From Microbacterium sp. AB (GTDB lineage: Bacteria; Actinomycetota; Actinomycetes; Actinomycetales; Microbacteriaceae): a stretch of 64,000 nt of DNA. Positions 8,429 through 17,004 of the stretch are shown piece by piece. The notes under the pieces were generated by a model. That model had not been told where the DNA came from and searched no databases. It saw only the letters and a program-made list of their open reading frames with translations. The translations under genes were made by a program, and so were the position numbers. The DNA is taken from assembly GCF_032878875.1 (NCBI RefSeq), contig NZ_CP118157.1:1922001-1986000 (forward strand). The letters run 5' to 3'. Each line of letters starts with the position of its first letter. The stretch's first letter is position 1.

Positions 8429-10444
8429 GTGGACAAGCTGCTGTACGGGTCGGCCTACTACGACGAGTACATGCCGACGGACAGGATCACGACCGACACG
8501 GAGATGATGCGCTCCGCCGGACACAACGTGGTGCGCATCGCCGAGTCGACCTGGAGCACCCTGGAGCCGCAGCCCGGCGTCTTCGACTTCTCCCACGTCG
8601 ACCGCGCGATCGACGCCATGGAGGCGGCGGGGATATCGGTCATCGTGGGGACGCCCACCTACGCGGTGCCGACGTGGCTCGTCGCCTCCCACCCCGACGT
8701 GCTCGCGGAGACGAGGGCCGGCACCCCGCACTACGGCGCGCGGCAGATCATGGACATCGCGCACCCGGCGTACCGCTTCCACGCCGAGCGCGTCATCCGC
8801 GAGCTGATGAAGCACACCGCGCAGCGCAAGGGCGTCATCGGATTCCAGATCGACAACGAGACGAAGCACCACGGGACCGTGTCCGCCCCTGTCCAGCGGG
8901 CATTCGTCAGGCACCTCCGCGAGGAGTTCGACGACGACCTCGACGCCCTGAACAGGGCCTTCGGGCTCGACTACTGGTCGAACCGCGTCGACGCGTGGGA
9001 GGACTTCCCGGACGTCCGCGCCACGATCAACGGCTCGCTGGGCGCCGCCTTCGACCGCTTCCGCCGCGGGCTCGTGGAGGACTTCCTCGCGTGGCAGGCG
9101 GGGATCGTGCGCGAGTACGCGCGGGACGACCAGTTCGTGACCCAGAACTTCGACTTCGACTGGGGTCCGGGCTGGTCGTACGGCGTGCAGCCGGCCGTCG
9201 ATCACTTCTCCGCCGCCCGCACGGTCGACATCGCCGGCGTCGACATCTACCACCCCACGCAGTCGCGGCTGACCGGCGCGGAGATCGCCTTCGGCGGCGA
9301 CATGATGCGCTCGGTGAAGGACGGGGCGAACTACCTCGTCCTCGAGACGCAGGCGCAGGGGCAGCTCGGATGGCTCCCCTACCCCGGGCAGCTCCGGCTG
9401 CAGGCGTACAGCCATCTCGCAAGCGGCGCCGACGGCGTCATGTACTGGCACTGGCACTCGATCCACCATTCCTTCGAGACGTACTGGAAGGGCGTGCTCT
9501 CGCACGACCTCGAGCCGAACCCCGTGTACGAGGAGTCGGCGGTCGTGGGCCGGGAGTGGGAGAAGCACTCCGACGCCCTCCTCCACCTGCGCAAGCGCAA
9601 CCGCGTCGCGATCATGGTGTCGAACGAGGCGCTCACGGCGCTCACCTGGTTCACGCTCGAGACCGGCTTCATCGACGGGGCCTTCGGCTCGTCCCGCGGC
9701 TACAACGACGTCGTGCGCTGGCTGTACGACGCGCTCTTCGCCCTGAACGTCGAAGTCGACTTCGTCCACGCCGAGGGCGGCCGGCTCGACGACTACGACC
9801 TGATCTTCACGCCCGCGCTCTACAGCGCGCCCGAGAGCACGCTCGAGCGGCTGCGCGAGTACGTCGCGGACGGCGGCCACCTCGTCTCGACGTTCCGGAC
9901 GGCTGTGGCGAACGAGCACCTCGAGGTCTGGCACGATCGGGCGCCCCACCTCCTCACGGACGTCTTCGGAGCGACGTACAACCAGTTCTCGACCCCCGAC
10001 GGCGCGGGCGTGACGCACGACGGCTCGACCACTCCCGCCGAGATCGTGCTGGAGCTGCTCACCCCGCTCGACGCCGAGACGCTCGCCTCCTACGACCACC
10101 CCGCCTGGGACCGGTATGCGGCCGTCACACGGAACCCCTTCGGGAAGGGCGAGGCGACCTACCTCGGGACGAAGCTGTCGGACGAGGCCACGAGGAGCGT
10201 CCTGACCGACGCGCTCCGCCGCGCGGGCGCGTGGTCGTGGCCGCAGGAGCTCGCCGGGACCGTGACGGTGCGCCAGGGGACCAACGGGCGAGGCCGCCCG
10301 CTCGTGTACCTGCTCAACTACTCCCCGGACGACGTCGTCGTGGCCGCTCCCCTCGACGGGACGTCCGTGCTCGACGGACGCGCCGTCTCGGCGGGCGACG
10401 AGCTCGGCATCCGCCCCTGGGATCTGGTCGTCCTGGAGGGCTGA
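8429..10444 (+). CDS. Beta-galactosidase-like glycoside hydrolase, family 42
   Basis: A 671-residue GH42 enzyme, without a signal peptide and so cytoplasmic, which would cleave beta-galactosides taken up by a carrier. The retaining pair is visible: acid/base Glu144 in FQIDNETKHHG and nucleophile Glu306 in YLVLETQAQG. The N-terminal TIM barrel (LLYGSAYYDEY...) is followed by the beta-galactosidase trimerisation domain (from about residue 395) and a small C-terminal beta domain. The start is GTG 8429, five bases after AAGGAG. It converges on the GH30-MFS operon and probably belongs to the same uptake and degradation system. GH42 is sure; the natural substrate (galactoside, arabinoside or other) is not. 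Confidence 0.9.
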   Translation: MDKLLYGSAYYDEYMPTDRITTDTEMMRSAGHNVVRIAESTWSTLEPQPGVFDFSHVDRAIDAMEAAGISVIVGTPTYAVPTWLVASHPDVLAETRAGTPHYGARQIMDIAHPAYRFHAERVIRELMKHTAQRKGVIGFQIDNETKHHGTVSAPVQRAFVRHLREEFDDDLDALNRAFGLDYWSNRVDAWEDFPDVRATINGSLGAAFDRFRRGLVEDFLAWQAGIVREYARDDQFVTQNFDFDWGPGWSYGVQPAVDHFSAARTVDIAGVDIYHPTQSRLTGAEIAFGGDMMRSVKDGANYLVLETQAQGQLGWLPYPGQLRLQAYSHLASGADGVMYWHWHSIHHSFETYWKGVLSHDLEPNPVYEESAVVGREWEKHSDALLHLRKRNRVAIMVSNEALTALTWFTLETGFIDGAFGSSRGYNDVVRWLYDALFALNVEVDFVHAEGGRLDDYDLIFTPALYSAPESTLERLREYVADGGHLVSTFRTAVANEHLEVWHDRAPHLLTDVFGATYNQFSTPDGAGVTHDGSTTPAEIVLELLTPLDAETLASYDHPAWDRYAAVTRNPFGKGEATYLGTKLSDEATRSVLTDALRRAGAWSWPQELAGTVTVRQGTNGRGRPLVYLLNYSPDDVVVAAPLDGTSVLDGRAVSAGDELGIRPWDLVVLEG

Positions 10445-10460
10445 GGGGCGACGCACGCGA

Positions 10461-10489
10461 AGGGGGTCGGGCGAGAGGCCCGGCCCCCT
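10461..10489. terminator. Hairpin between the convergent GH42 and GH30 genes
   Basis: A 12-base-pair stem with one G-T pair (AGGGGGTCGGGC with GCCCGGCCCCCT) and a five-base loop, lying in the 61-base gap between two tail-to-tail genes. It could serve both directions. Confidence 0.7.
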
Positions 10490-10505
10490 CGCGGGAGACC
10501 GCGGC

Positions 10506-11849
10506 TCAGGCCGTCAGCGTGAAGGAGTTCAGCGAGCGCGGCTCCAGGGTCGCGGTGAACGTCGGGAAGCGCCCCGCAGGATCCTCGAAGCGGAAGTCCT
10601 CTGCGCGCTCGAGCGCGTTCTGCACGACCACGGCGAGCGATCCGTCGGTGTTCTCGTAGGCCGAGCCCTGCGCGCAGTAGCGCCCCGTGACGTCGAGCCG
10701 CACGGCGCCGGGCCGCACGACCGAGGAGTAGTGCTTGAGGACGTAGTACTCCGGATTGCGGGTGAAGGAGCCGCCGTCCGCATCGATCGTGAACAGGGAG
10801 TTCTGCGGCCAGCCCCACGTGCTCAGGCCGCCGGGCCTCAGCGCCATGTTCCAGTACGTGTAGCCCGTCGCTCCGTGGTGCAGATAGTGCCGTACGAGGT
10901 GGAAGACGTACTCGGCGTCCTCCCACGCGTTCGATCCGAATCCGCACTCCGACTCGGTCTGGATGATCTCGAGCTCGGGCCACGCGTCGCGGGTGCGGGC
11001 GATCGCGTGCTGCCCCGCCCACTGATAGCCGATGCCCGCGATGTGCTTCCGGGCGTCGTCGTCGAACAGGATGTGATCCACGAAGCGCGCGTAGTTCGTG
11101 AGCTTCTGCCCCGTCGCCGTGAACGCCATGTCCTCGGGTCCGTTGAGCGTCCCGAGGAACACGCGGACGTCGAGGCCCGCCTCCTCCACCGCGGGCCCGA
11201 GGTGGTCGCGGATGAAGACGCGCAGCTCTTCGGCGCTCCACACGCACGAGGGGAACTTCTGATCCGCGAACACCTCGTTCTGCACGTGGATCTGGTCGAC
11301 GCGTATGCCGCGCGCGGCGTACTCCTCCACGAAGCGGACGAAATAGCGTGCGTACGCATCGAGGTTCTCCGCGGTCATCACGATCCGCCCCGAGTTGTAC
11401 ACGGGCGGGTCCTTCATCCACGTGGGAGGGCTCCAGGGAGAGCTGTGGAGCAGCATGTCCGGCTGATACCGCTGCGCCTCACGGATGTACGGGATCACCG
11501 CCTCCTCGTCGCGCGCGACGCTGAAGTGCTCGAGCGCGAGGTCGCCCGGCACCTCGTCGTAGCTGTACCAGGACGCCGCGAAGTCGTTGGCGCCGATTGC
11601 GGAGCGGTTGACGCAGAGGTTCAGCTCGTCGGGATGGAACAGCTCGCGGAAGACCGTCGCGCGGTCCTCCTCCCGCAGGGCGGAGATCGCGAGGTGGCCG
11701 AGCTCGTTGAACGTCCCGCCGAATCCGCGGATCGCCTGACCCCTGCCCCCGGTGAGCGTGAGGCCGCGGTCGTGGGCGGCGCCCGCCGTGACGGCGCCGC
11801 CGTCCGTCCATCGCGCGTCGGGGGTGGACTGTTTCCAGGCGAACGTCAC
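10506..11849 (-). CDS. Glycoside hydrolase family 30 protein (glucosylceramidase-like)
   Basis: A 447-residue GH30 hydrolase, a clan-A retaining enzyme family that includes beta-glucosidases, beta-1,6-glucanases and beta-xylosidases. Visible features are the early IRGFGGTFNEL motif, LLHSSPWSPPTWMKD, the acid/base Glu192 in HVQNEVFADQKFP, the nucleophile Glu299 in IIQTESECG, and a C-terminal beta-sandwich. No signal peptide, so it acts on imported sugars. The frame opens at 11879, but GTG 11849 is chosen because AAGGAG lies seven bases before it. It follows the MFS carrier gene by 26 bases and is co-transcribed with it. Confidence 0.87.
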   Translation of the reverse strand: MTFAWKQSTPDARWTDGGAVTAGAAHDRGLTLTGGRGQAIRGFGGTFNELGHLAISALREEDRATVFRELFHPDELNLCVNRSAIGANDFAASWYSYDEVPGDLALEHFSVARDEEAVIPYIREAQRYQPDMLLHSSPWSPPTWMKDPPVYNSGRIVMTAENLDAYARYFVRFVEEYAARGIRVDQIHVQNEVFADQKFPSCVWSAEELRVFIRDHLGPAVEEAGLDVRVFLGTLNGPEDMAFTATGQKLTNYARFVDHILFDDDARKHIAGIGYQWAGQHAIARTRDAWPELEIIQTESECGFGSNAWEDAEYVFHLVRHYLHHGATGYTYWNMALRPGGLSTWGWPQNSLFTIDADGGSFTRNPEYYVLKHYSSVVRPGAVRLDVTGRYCAQGSAYENTDGSLAVVVQNALERAEDFRFEDPAGRFPTFTATLEPRSLNSFTLTA

Positions 11850-11875
11850 GTCTGCGCTCCTTCGTGCCGGGCCGG

Positions 11876-13165
11876 TCACTTGACGGACTTGATGAAGAGG
11901 ATGAACACCGATCCGAGCAGCGCCGCGACGATCGACACGACGAAGACGAGGGAGTAGCTCCCCGTCGCCACGACGATCGCCGAGGTGATGAGCGGGCCGA
12001 TCGTCTGGCCCGCGGTCGTCGAGAGGTTGAGGATGCCCAGATCCTTGCCGAACTCCGCCTCGTTCGGGAGGACGTCGACGTTCAGCGCCTGGTCGACCGA
12101 CGTGTACACGCCGTAGCCGAAGCCCGCGATCCCCGCGTAGAGGAACATCCCCATGGGCGTCGGCCAGATCCAGGGCATCGCGACGCCGACCGCGAAGAGC
12201 ACGCTCGCGATCACGACGGGGAGCTTGCGGCGGCCGATGAGGTCGGAGAGCGGGCCCGACACCACGGAGCCGACGAGCGACACCACGAGGAGGATGACCG
12301 ACATCGTCGCGATCGTGGCGGCGGTCTCCGACGTGGACAGCCCGATGTGGTCCTGCACGATGTAGAGCTGGTAGGCCATGACCATCTGGTAGCTGACCAG
12401 CATGAAGAGGCGTCCCGTGAACGCGAAGTAGAAGTCCGGCGCATTGCGAGGCGGACGGAACGAGCGCAGGAGCTCCGTCAGACCGCCCGCGACCGGCGGC
12501 AGGTCCGCCGCCGAACGCTCACGGGGCCAGATGATCAGGGCGAGGGCTCCGCCCACGGCCATCAGCACGCCCCCGAGGAGGAAGCCGGGGACCGCGTTCG
12601 TGAGGAAGGCCGATCCGACGAGGCTCCCGAGCGGCGCCCCGGCGGCGAGCCCTCCGCCGTAGAAGGCGGACATCGTGCCGCGCAGGCGCGGCGGGACGCG
12701 GTCGGCGAGGATCGCGACGGCGGGGGCGAGCATCATGTTGAGCCCCACCATCGTGATGCAGTACACGACCGTGATGAGGGCGGCGCTGCCGATGAAGCCG
12801 ATGGCCGCGAGCGAGACGCCCGCGATGATCGCGCCGAACAGGATCCAGGGAGCCCGACGACCGAGCCTGCTGCGCGAGCGGTCGGAGAGGTTGCCGAAGA
12901 CGAGGTTCGAGACGAGGGACACGACGGCGGTGACGGCGCTGATCGTGCCGAGGAGGGACTCGGGCGAGTCGACTCCGATGTCGCGCAGTCGCTGCGGCAG
13001 GAGCACCGCGGCGATGATCTGGAGCCCGACGATCCACAGCAGTCCGAGGACGAGGAACCCCGCGCCGAATCGGAGGGATTGTCGGGGGGTGAAGACCAGC
13101 CCCGTGTCCGGGGCGATGTCGTCGGGCGCCGGCTGCGGTGCCGCGGTGATGTCGGTCGATGGCAT
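11876..13165 (-). CDS. MFS transporter, probable sugar or glycoside carrier
   Basis: A 429-residue major facilitator with about 12 hydrophobic segments and a cytoplasmic N-terminus of roughly 35 residues. The motif between helices 2 and 3, GNLSDRSRSRLGRRAPWIL, is the MFS signature; its repeat SGPLSDLIGRRKLPV is in the second half. It shares its layout and several motifs with the second carrier at 15578-16912, so the two look like paralogues. It precedes the GH30 gene and should bring that enzyme's substrate into the cell. Start ATG 13165 has GAAGG before it. Expression is probably controlled at the operator at 13271-13299, which overlaps its likely -10 box. Confidence 0.85.
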   Translation of the reverse strand: MPSTDITAAPQPAPDDIAPDTGLVFTPRQSLRFGAGFLVLGLLWIVGLQIIAAVLLPQRLRDIGVDSPESLLGTISAVTAVVSLVSNLVFGNLSDRSRSRLGRRAPWILFGAIIAGVSLAAIGFIGSAALITVVYCITMVGLNMMLAPAVAILADRVPPRLRGTMSAFYGGGLAAGAPLGSLVGSAFLTNAVPGFLLGGVLMAVGGALALIIWPRERSAADLPPVAGGLTELLRSFRPPRNAPDFYFAFTGRLFMLVSYQMVMAYQLYIVQDHIGLSTSETAATIATMSVILLVVSLVGSVVSGPLSDLIGRRKLPVVIASVLFAVGVAMPWIWPTPMGMFLYAGIAGFGYGVYTSVDQALNVDVLPNEAEFGKDLGILNLSTTAGQTIGPLITSAIVVATGSYSLVFVVSIVAALLGSVFILFIKSVK

Positions 13166-13267
13166 CTTTACCTTCTCGGGTCGTTCTCGTCGTCGTTGAC
13201 CTGGCGGATGGCTCCGGTGCCAGGCATCTCGTGGATGGTCCCAAGGCGGCGTCGCCTCGGTGCTCGC

Positions 13268-13273
13268 AGTCTA
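13268..13273 (-). promoter_or_regulatory. Probable -10 box (TAGACT) of the MFS-GH30 operon
   Basis: TAGACT on the minus strand about 100 bases before the MFS start. Its end lies inside the left arm of the dyad at 13271-13299, so a bound repressor would cover it. No convincing -35 is visible. Confidence 0.45.
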
Positions 13274-13299
13274 CCTACTACTTACAAGGTAGTAGGTAG
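13271..13299. promoter_or_regulatory. Perfect inverted repeat, probable TetR operator
   Basis: CTACCTACTAC-TTACAAG-GTAGTAGGTAG is a perfect 11-base inverted repeat with a seven-base spacer. A second, nested dyad (CTACTT-ACA-AGGTAG, 13278-13292) gives four CTACYT-type half-sites. It lies between the MFS-GH30 operon and the divergent TetR gene, the classical place for a TetR operator, and overlaps the TAGACT box of the carrier operon. Confidence 0.8.
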
Positions 13300-13348
13300 G
13301 GACATTGGTCCCACCTCCCCGTCCGCCGGGCCGCCGCGGGCGGTGCGG

Positions 13349-13354
13349 TAGCGT
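13349..13354 (+). promoter_or_regulatory. Probable -10 box (TAGCGT) of the leaderless tetR gene
   Basis: TAGCGT followed by six bases (GGGCCG) and the ATG at 13361, the leaderless spacing seen elsewhere in the window. Confidence 0.5.
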
Positions 13355-13360
13355 GGGCCG

Positions 13361-14005
13361 ATGGACGATCCGCGCATCCCCGCGCCGCGCAGGCGCGTGC
13401 GCATGTCGCGCGAAGACCGTTTCGAGCAGATCCTCGAGGCGTCGACCCGCCTCGTGGCGCGACGCGGCTACTTCGGCCTCTCGCTGCAGGACGTCGCCGA
13501 CGCCGTCGGCGTCACCCAGCCCGGCCTGCTGCACTACGTGGGCAGCAAGGAGGGACTGCTCCGGCTCATCGTCGAGCAGCGGTACGACAGGCGCTTCGAT
13601 CCGGAGGACTTCGTCGCCGCGGGCGCGCCCGGGTCGCGAGACCCGGGCGGCCCGTCCTTCCCCGCATACTGCCGCTATCTCGTCGCCAGCAATGCGCGCG
13701 AGCCGGAGCTCGTCCGTCTCTACATGGTTCTCGGCGCGGAGGCGAGCTCGCCCGGACATCCCGCTCACGCGTACTTCGACACGCGTCCCGACGCCGTCTG
13801 GGAGCTCTACTCCCGCACCCCGTGGCGTCTTCCTCCCGAGGCCGGCCCCTGGACGGGCCTCCGAGGCCTCGTCGAGCATGTCATCGAGGCGATGGACGGC
13901 GTCCAGGTGCGCGCCTTCCGGAGCCCCCGCATCGACATGGTCGAGGAATGGGCGCGCTTCGAGAAGCTGCTCTTCCCGTCCCCCGTGTGGGACGGCTACC
14001 GGTAG
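13361..14005 (+). CDS. TetR/AcrR family transcriptional regulator
   Basis: A 214-residue one-component regulator. The N-terminal helix-turn-helix is typical (RFEQILEASTRLVARRGYFGLSLQDVADAVGVTQPGLLHYVGSKEGLLRLIV, about residues 21-71). The rest forms the ligand-binding helical domain. It is divergent from the MFS-GH30 operon across a region with a perfect inverted repeat, so it most likely represses that operon and itself, and perhaps GH42. The ligand is presumably a sugar or glycoside. Its stop lies 41 bases before the end of the convergent esterase gene. Confidence 0.85.
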   Translation: MDDPRIPAPRRRVRMSREDRFEQILEASTRLVARRGYFGLSLQDVADAVGVTQPGLLHYVGSKEGLLRLIVEQRYDRRFDPEDFVAAGAPGSRDPGGPSFPAYCRYLVASNAREPELVRLYMVLGAEASSPGHPAHAYFDTRPDAVWELYSRTPWRLPPEAGPWTGLRGLVEHVIEAMDGVQVRAFRSPRIDMVEEWARFEKLLFPSPVWDGYR

Positions 14006-14045
14006 GGCCGCCTCCGGCCCGCCCCGCGCGCGCCGCCGCTCCGCG

Positions 14046-15566
14046 TCACCGCCGCTCCTCGAGGAGATCCGCCTCGAAGGCGTACGCCTCGGGATCGAAG
14101 ACGGGATCGCGGTCGTACACGCGTGCCCCGCGCGGCGCGTCCGCCGCAGGCGTCCAGTCCGCGCGTCCGGTCGCGACGAAGGCGACCCAGTCGGCGTGCA
14201 TCGCGTCGGCGAGCGCCTGCGGCGGCTCGTCGCCGAGCACGCGCGACACGCCGTCGGCCGCGAGCAGATCCCATGCGAACGGCAGGTCGTGGCAGTGCGC
14301 GGACAGGCCGTCGACCGGGGAATGGCGGGCGAAGTCGTACAGCCAGGTGATCGATCCGGCACCGGCCGCCGCGCGCGTGCGCGCGACGTGGACGGCGGGT
14401 CCGCGGAACATCCGCGCGACGCGCAGCTGGCTGCCCGCGTACTGTTCGCCGACGGTCGCGGTCTCGGCGCGGAATCGATCGACCCCCGCCTCGCCCACCC
14501 CGGCCGCGCGAGCCGCCGCGACGACGTCGTCAGCCGACACGTCCTGCGGGAACGCGAACTCGTTGCGCGTGGCGCCGAGCAGCAGGCTCACCTCGGAGCC
14601 CGCGCCGGCCGTGATCGCCTCGTCGACCGCCACCACGATCTCGCCATCCGCCACGGGTGCGAACGCGAGCCCGGTCGACAGCGGCTCTCGCACGATGCCG
14701 GCCAGCACCGCTGCGGGGGACCCGTCGCCGGTACCGTCGTCGAGGCGGTTGTGCTTGCGCTCGTGGTCGAGCACGGTGTCCTCGTCGACGCTCCGCCACG
14801 CCTCCAGGGTCGGGGCGATGCCGAGTGCGCGGGCGAAGCCGCGGCCGACGGCCTCCGCCTCGGGGACGGTCGTGCGTCCCGGGGCACCCGAGTGGGAGAT
14901 CGCGCCCGCGAACAGGCCCTCCGCCTTCGGCGAGGCGAGGAGGGCCAGCACGCTCCCGCCGCCCGCCGACTGCCCGCCGATCGTGACCCGCGCGGGGTCG
15001 CCGCCGAAGGAGCGGATGTTCTCCTGCACCCACTCCAGCGCCGCGATCTGGTCCAGGACGCCGCGGTTGAGCGGAGCCCCCTCGATCCACCCGAACCCGT
15101 CGAAGCCGAGACGGTACGACAGCGTCACGACCACGACGCCGTCGCGGGCGAACGCCGAGCCGTCGTACCAGGGACTGGCCGGCGATCCGGCGAAGTAGCC
15201 CCCGCCGTGCACCCAGACGAAGACGGGCAGGCCCGCGCGGACGTCCCCCGGCGCCGGGGTGAAGACGTTGACGCTCAGGGTGTCGTCACCCGGGATGGAC
15301 GGCTCGGGAATCGTCGTGACGGGCCCGAACGGGCGGCGTTGCGGCGTCGGACCGAAACGGTCGCAGATCCGGGTGCCGTCCCAGGGCGCGGGACGCTGCG
15401 GCGCGAGGAAGCGGCGCCGGCCGGTGGGTGCGGCGGCGAACGGGATGCCGAGGAAGGCCGCCGTCGCCCCCCTCGACAGGCCGCCGACGCGTCCGGACGC
15501 CGTCGCGGCCTCCGGAGGCGCGGCCGTGGGGTCGGCTGTGGAAAACGAATGCTCGGCAGGGGTCAT
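14046..15566 (-). CDS. Type-B carboxylesterase
   Basis: A 506-residue alpha/beta hydrolase of the carboxylesterase type-B family (COesterase). The oxyanion-hole motif VWVHGGGYFAGS, the nucleophile elbow GGQSAGGGS (Ser200), an acidic residue in GATRNEF and a His in LSAHCHDLPFAWD make up a plausible triad. No signal peptide, so it works in the cytoplasm. It starts at ATG 15566, eight bases after AGAGG and 11 bases after the second MFS gene, with which it forms an operon. The pairing suggests removal of ester groups (for example acetyl or acyl groups) from an imported compound; the real substrate is unknown. Confidence 0.87.
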   Translation of the reverse strand: MTPAEHSFSTADPTAAPPEAATASGRVGGLSRGATAAFLGIPFAAAPTGRRRFLAPQRPAPWDGTRICDRFGPTPQRRPFGPVTTIPEPSIPGDDTLSVNVFTPAPGDVRAGLPVFVWVHGGGYFAGSPASPWYDGSAFARDGVVVVTLSYRLGFDGFGWIEGAPLNRGVLDQIAALEWVQENIRSFGGDPARVTIGGQSAGGGSVLALLASPKAEGLFAGAISHSGAPGRTTVPEAEAVGRGFARALGIAPTLEAWRSVDEDTVLDHERKHNRLDDGTGDGSPAAVLAGIVREPLSTGLAFAPVADGEIVVAVDEAITAGAGSEVSLLLGATRNEFAFPQDVSADDVVAAARAAGVGEAGVDRFRAETATVGEQYAGSQLRVARMFRGPAVHVARTRAAAGAGSITWLYDFARHSPVDGLSAHCHDLPFAWDLLAADGVSRVLGDEPPQALADAMHADWVAFVATGRADWTPAADAPRGARVYDRDPVFDPEAYAFEADLLEERR

Positions 15567-15577
15567 GACGGTACCTC

Positions 15578-16912
15578 TCAACGCACGGATCTGATGGGGA
15601 AGACGAGCAGCGACGACAGCACGACCATGAGCGCCGCGAAGCCGAAGATCGACGCGTAGTTGCCCGCGAACACGGACAGCAGGATCGCGGCCACGACGGG
15701 CGTGAGCGCCTGCGGGATGTTCGTCGCCACGTTCAGCACGCCGAGATCCTTGCCCGCGTCACCCTGCGACGGCAGCACGTCGATCATGAGCGCGACGTCG
15801 ACGGCCGAGTAGGCGCCGTATCCGAGGCCGACGACGAGCGAGTACGCGACCATGGCCGGCACGGTGGGGACGAAGAGGGGGATGGCGATGCCCAGGGCCA
15901 TCACGACGCTCGCCGTGAACACGAAGACCTTGCGACGACCGAGCTTGTCCGACAGCCGGCCGAAGACCAGCGTGCCGATCACGAGCGTCACCATGGAGCA
16001 CAGTGCGAGCAGGCCCGCGACGCCGCCCGCCTCCACCGGGTCGAGCGCCAGGTGGTCCGTGAGGATGTAGAACTGATACGCCTGCACGCCCTGGTAGCCG
16101 AGCACCATCACGAAGCGGCCCGCGAACGCCCACGCGTAGTCGGGGTGCCTACGAGGACTCACCCAGAACCCCTTGGCGAAGGAGACCCAGCTGAAGCGGC
16201 CGACGGGGAGCGACCGGGAGTCGCCGTCGCGGTTGACGAGCACGAACAGGAGAGAGGCCACGACGATGCCCGCGCCGAAGATCCCGTAGGCGAGCCCCAG
16301 CCGGCTCAGCAGCTGCCCGGCCACGACGACGCCGACCGTGCCGCCGACGGCGGTTCCGGCGCCGGCGAAGGCGGAGGCCGTCGCACGGCCTCCGCGGTCG
16401 ACCCGGTCGGCGATGACCGCCGACAGCGGCCCCTGGAAGGCGTTGAGCAGGACCTGCGCCGTGACCCACACGACCGTCACCCAGAGCACGCTGGGGGCGA
16501 ACTGCAGGACGACCGTGAGCACTCCTCCCCCGGCACCGCCGACGACGAGCCAGGGAGTGCGCCGCCCCCAGCGCGAGCGGGTGCGGTCGGAGAGCGCGCC
16601 GACGATCGGCTGGGCGAAGAGCGTGAAGAACGACGACGTCCCCGTGACGATCGCGAGGTTGGTCACCTTGTTCGCCTCGTCGAGCTCCGCCATCTGCTGC
16701 GGCAGGAGGATCGCGATCACGGCGGCGTACGTCGCGAAGAGGAACACGTTCGAGAACAGCAGCGACACCACCAGCCGTCGTCGTGCCCCGCCTGCGACGG
16801 GGACCGTGCTGGTGAGGGTGGCGGGGTCGATCGCGTCCCCGGCCGCGGGCGACGGACGGGTCCGTGCGTCCTCGTGCTCGCCGCGATCCGATTCGTCCCG
16901 GGTCTGTGAAAT
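15578..16912 (-). CDS. MFS transporter paired with a carboxylesterase (start uncertain)
   Basis: A major facilitator with about 12 hydrophobic segments; the signature GALSDRTRSRWGRRTPWLV is repeated as GRLSDKLGRRKVFV. It closely parallels the carrier at 11876-13165. The first in-frame GTG is at 16771, which begins right at the first membrane helix (MVSLLFSNVFLFATYAAV) without a good ribosome site. The frame stays open to 16912, and a strong AAGGAGG lies just before an ATT codon there, giving a hydrophilic 47-residue leader like that of the paralogue. A rare ATT start is therefore possible; the gene may otherwise start at 16771. It follows the ROK regulator and is co-transcribed with the esterase. 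Confidence 0.72.
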   Translation of the reverse strand: MSQTRDESDRGEHEDARTRPSPAAGDAIDPATLTSTVPVAGGARRRLVVSLLFSNVFLFATYAAVIAILLPQQMAELDEANKVTNLAIVTGTSSFFTLFAQPIVGALSDRTRSRWGRRTPWLVVGGAGGGVLTVVLQFAPSVLWVTVVWVTAQVLLNAFQGPLSAVIADRVDRGGRATASAFAGAGTAVGGTVGVVVAGQLLSRLGLAYGIFGAGIVVASLLFVLVNRDGDSRSLPVGRFSWVSFAKGFWVSPRRHPDYAWAFAGRFVMVLGYQGVQAYQFYILTDHLALDPVEAGGVAGLLALCSMVTLVIGTLVFGRLSDKLGRRKVFVFTASVVMALGIAIPLFVPTVPAMVAYSLVVGLGYGAYSAVDVALMIDVLPSQGDAGKDLGVLNVATNIPQALTPVVAAILLSVFAGNYASIFGFAALMVVLSSLLVFPIRSVR

Positions 16913-16929
16913 CGCTCCTCCTTGAGCAT

Positions 16930-16959
16930 CTGGGGCGGCGCCTCGCCGTCGAGCCCCAG
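16930..16959 (-). other. Hairpin in the leader of the second MFS operon
   Basis: CTGGGGC (16930-16936) pairs with GCCCCAG (16953-16959), enclosing 16 bases, directly upstream of the AAGGAGG ribosome site of the MFS gene. It could tune translation or end ROK gene transcripts; only the pairing is seen. Confidence 0.4.
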
Positions 16960-16978
16960 GATAATCGCGTCAGGGCTT

Positions 16979-17000
16979 TTATCTCAAGGGTTGAAGTATT
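16979..17000. promoter_or_regulatory. Imperfect dyad, candidate ROK operator
   Basis: TTATCTCAA-GGG-TTGAAGTATT is an AT-rich dyad (TCAA core perfect, 6 of 9 positions overall) in an otherwise very GC-rich region, between the ROK gene stop and the MFS operon. ROK repressors often bind AT-rich dyads of this kind in front of the sugar genes they control. Confidence 0.45.
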
Positions 17001-17004
17001 CCAA

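Noticed and set aside
16717..16929. A short frame starting with ATG after the AAGGAGG at 16914-16921
   Set aside because: ATG 16929 lies upstream of the ribosome site and the frame is Arg/Pro/Ser-rich without membrane helices, so it does not give the MFS N-terminus.
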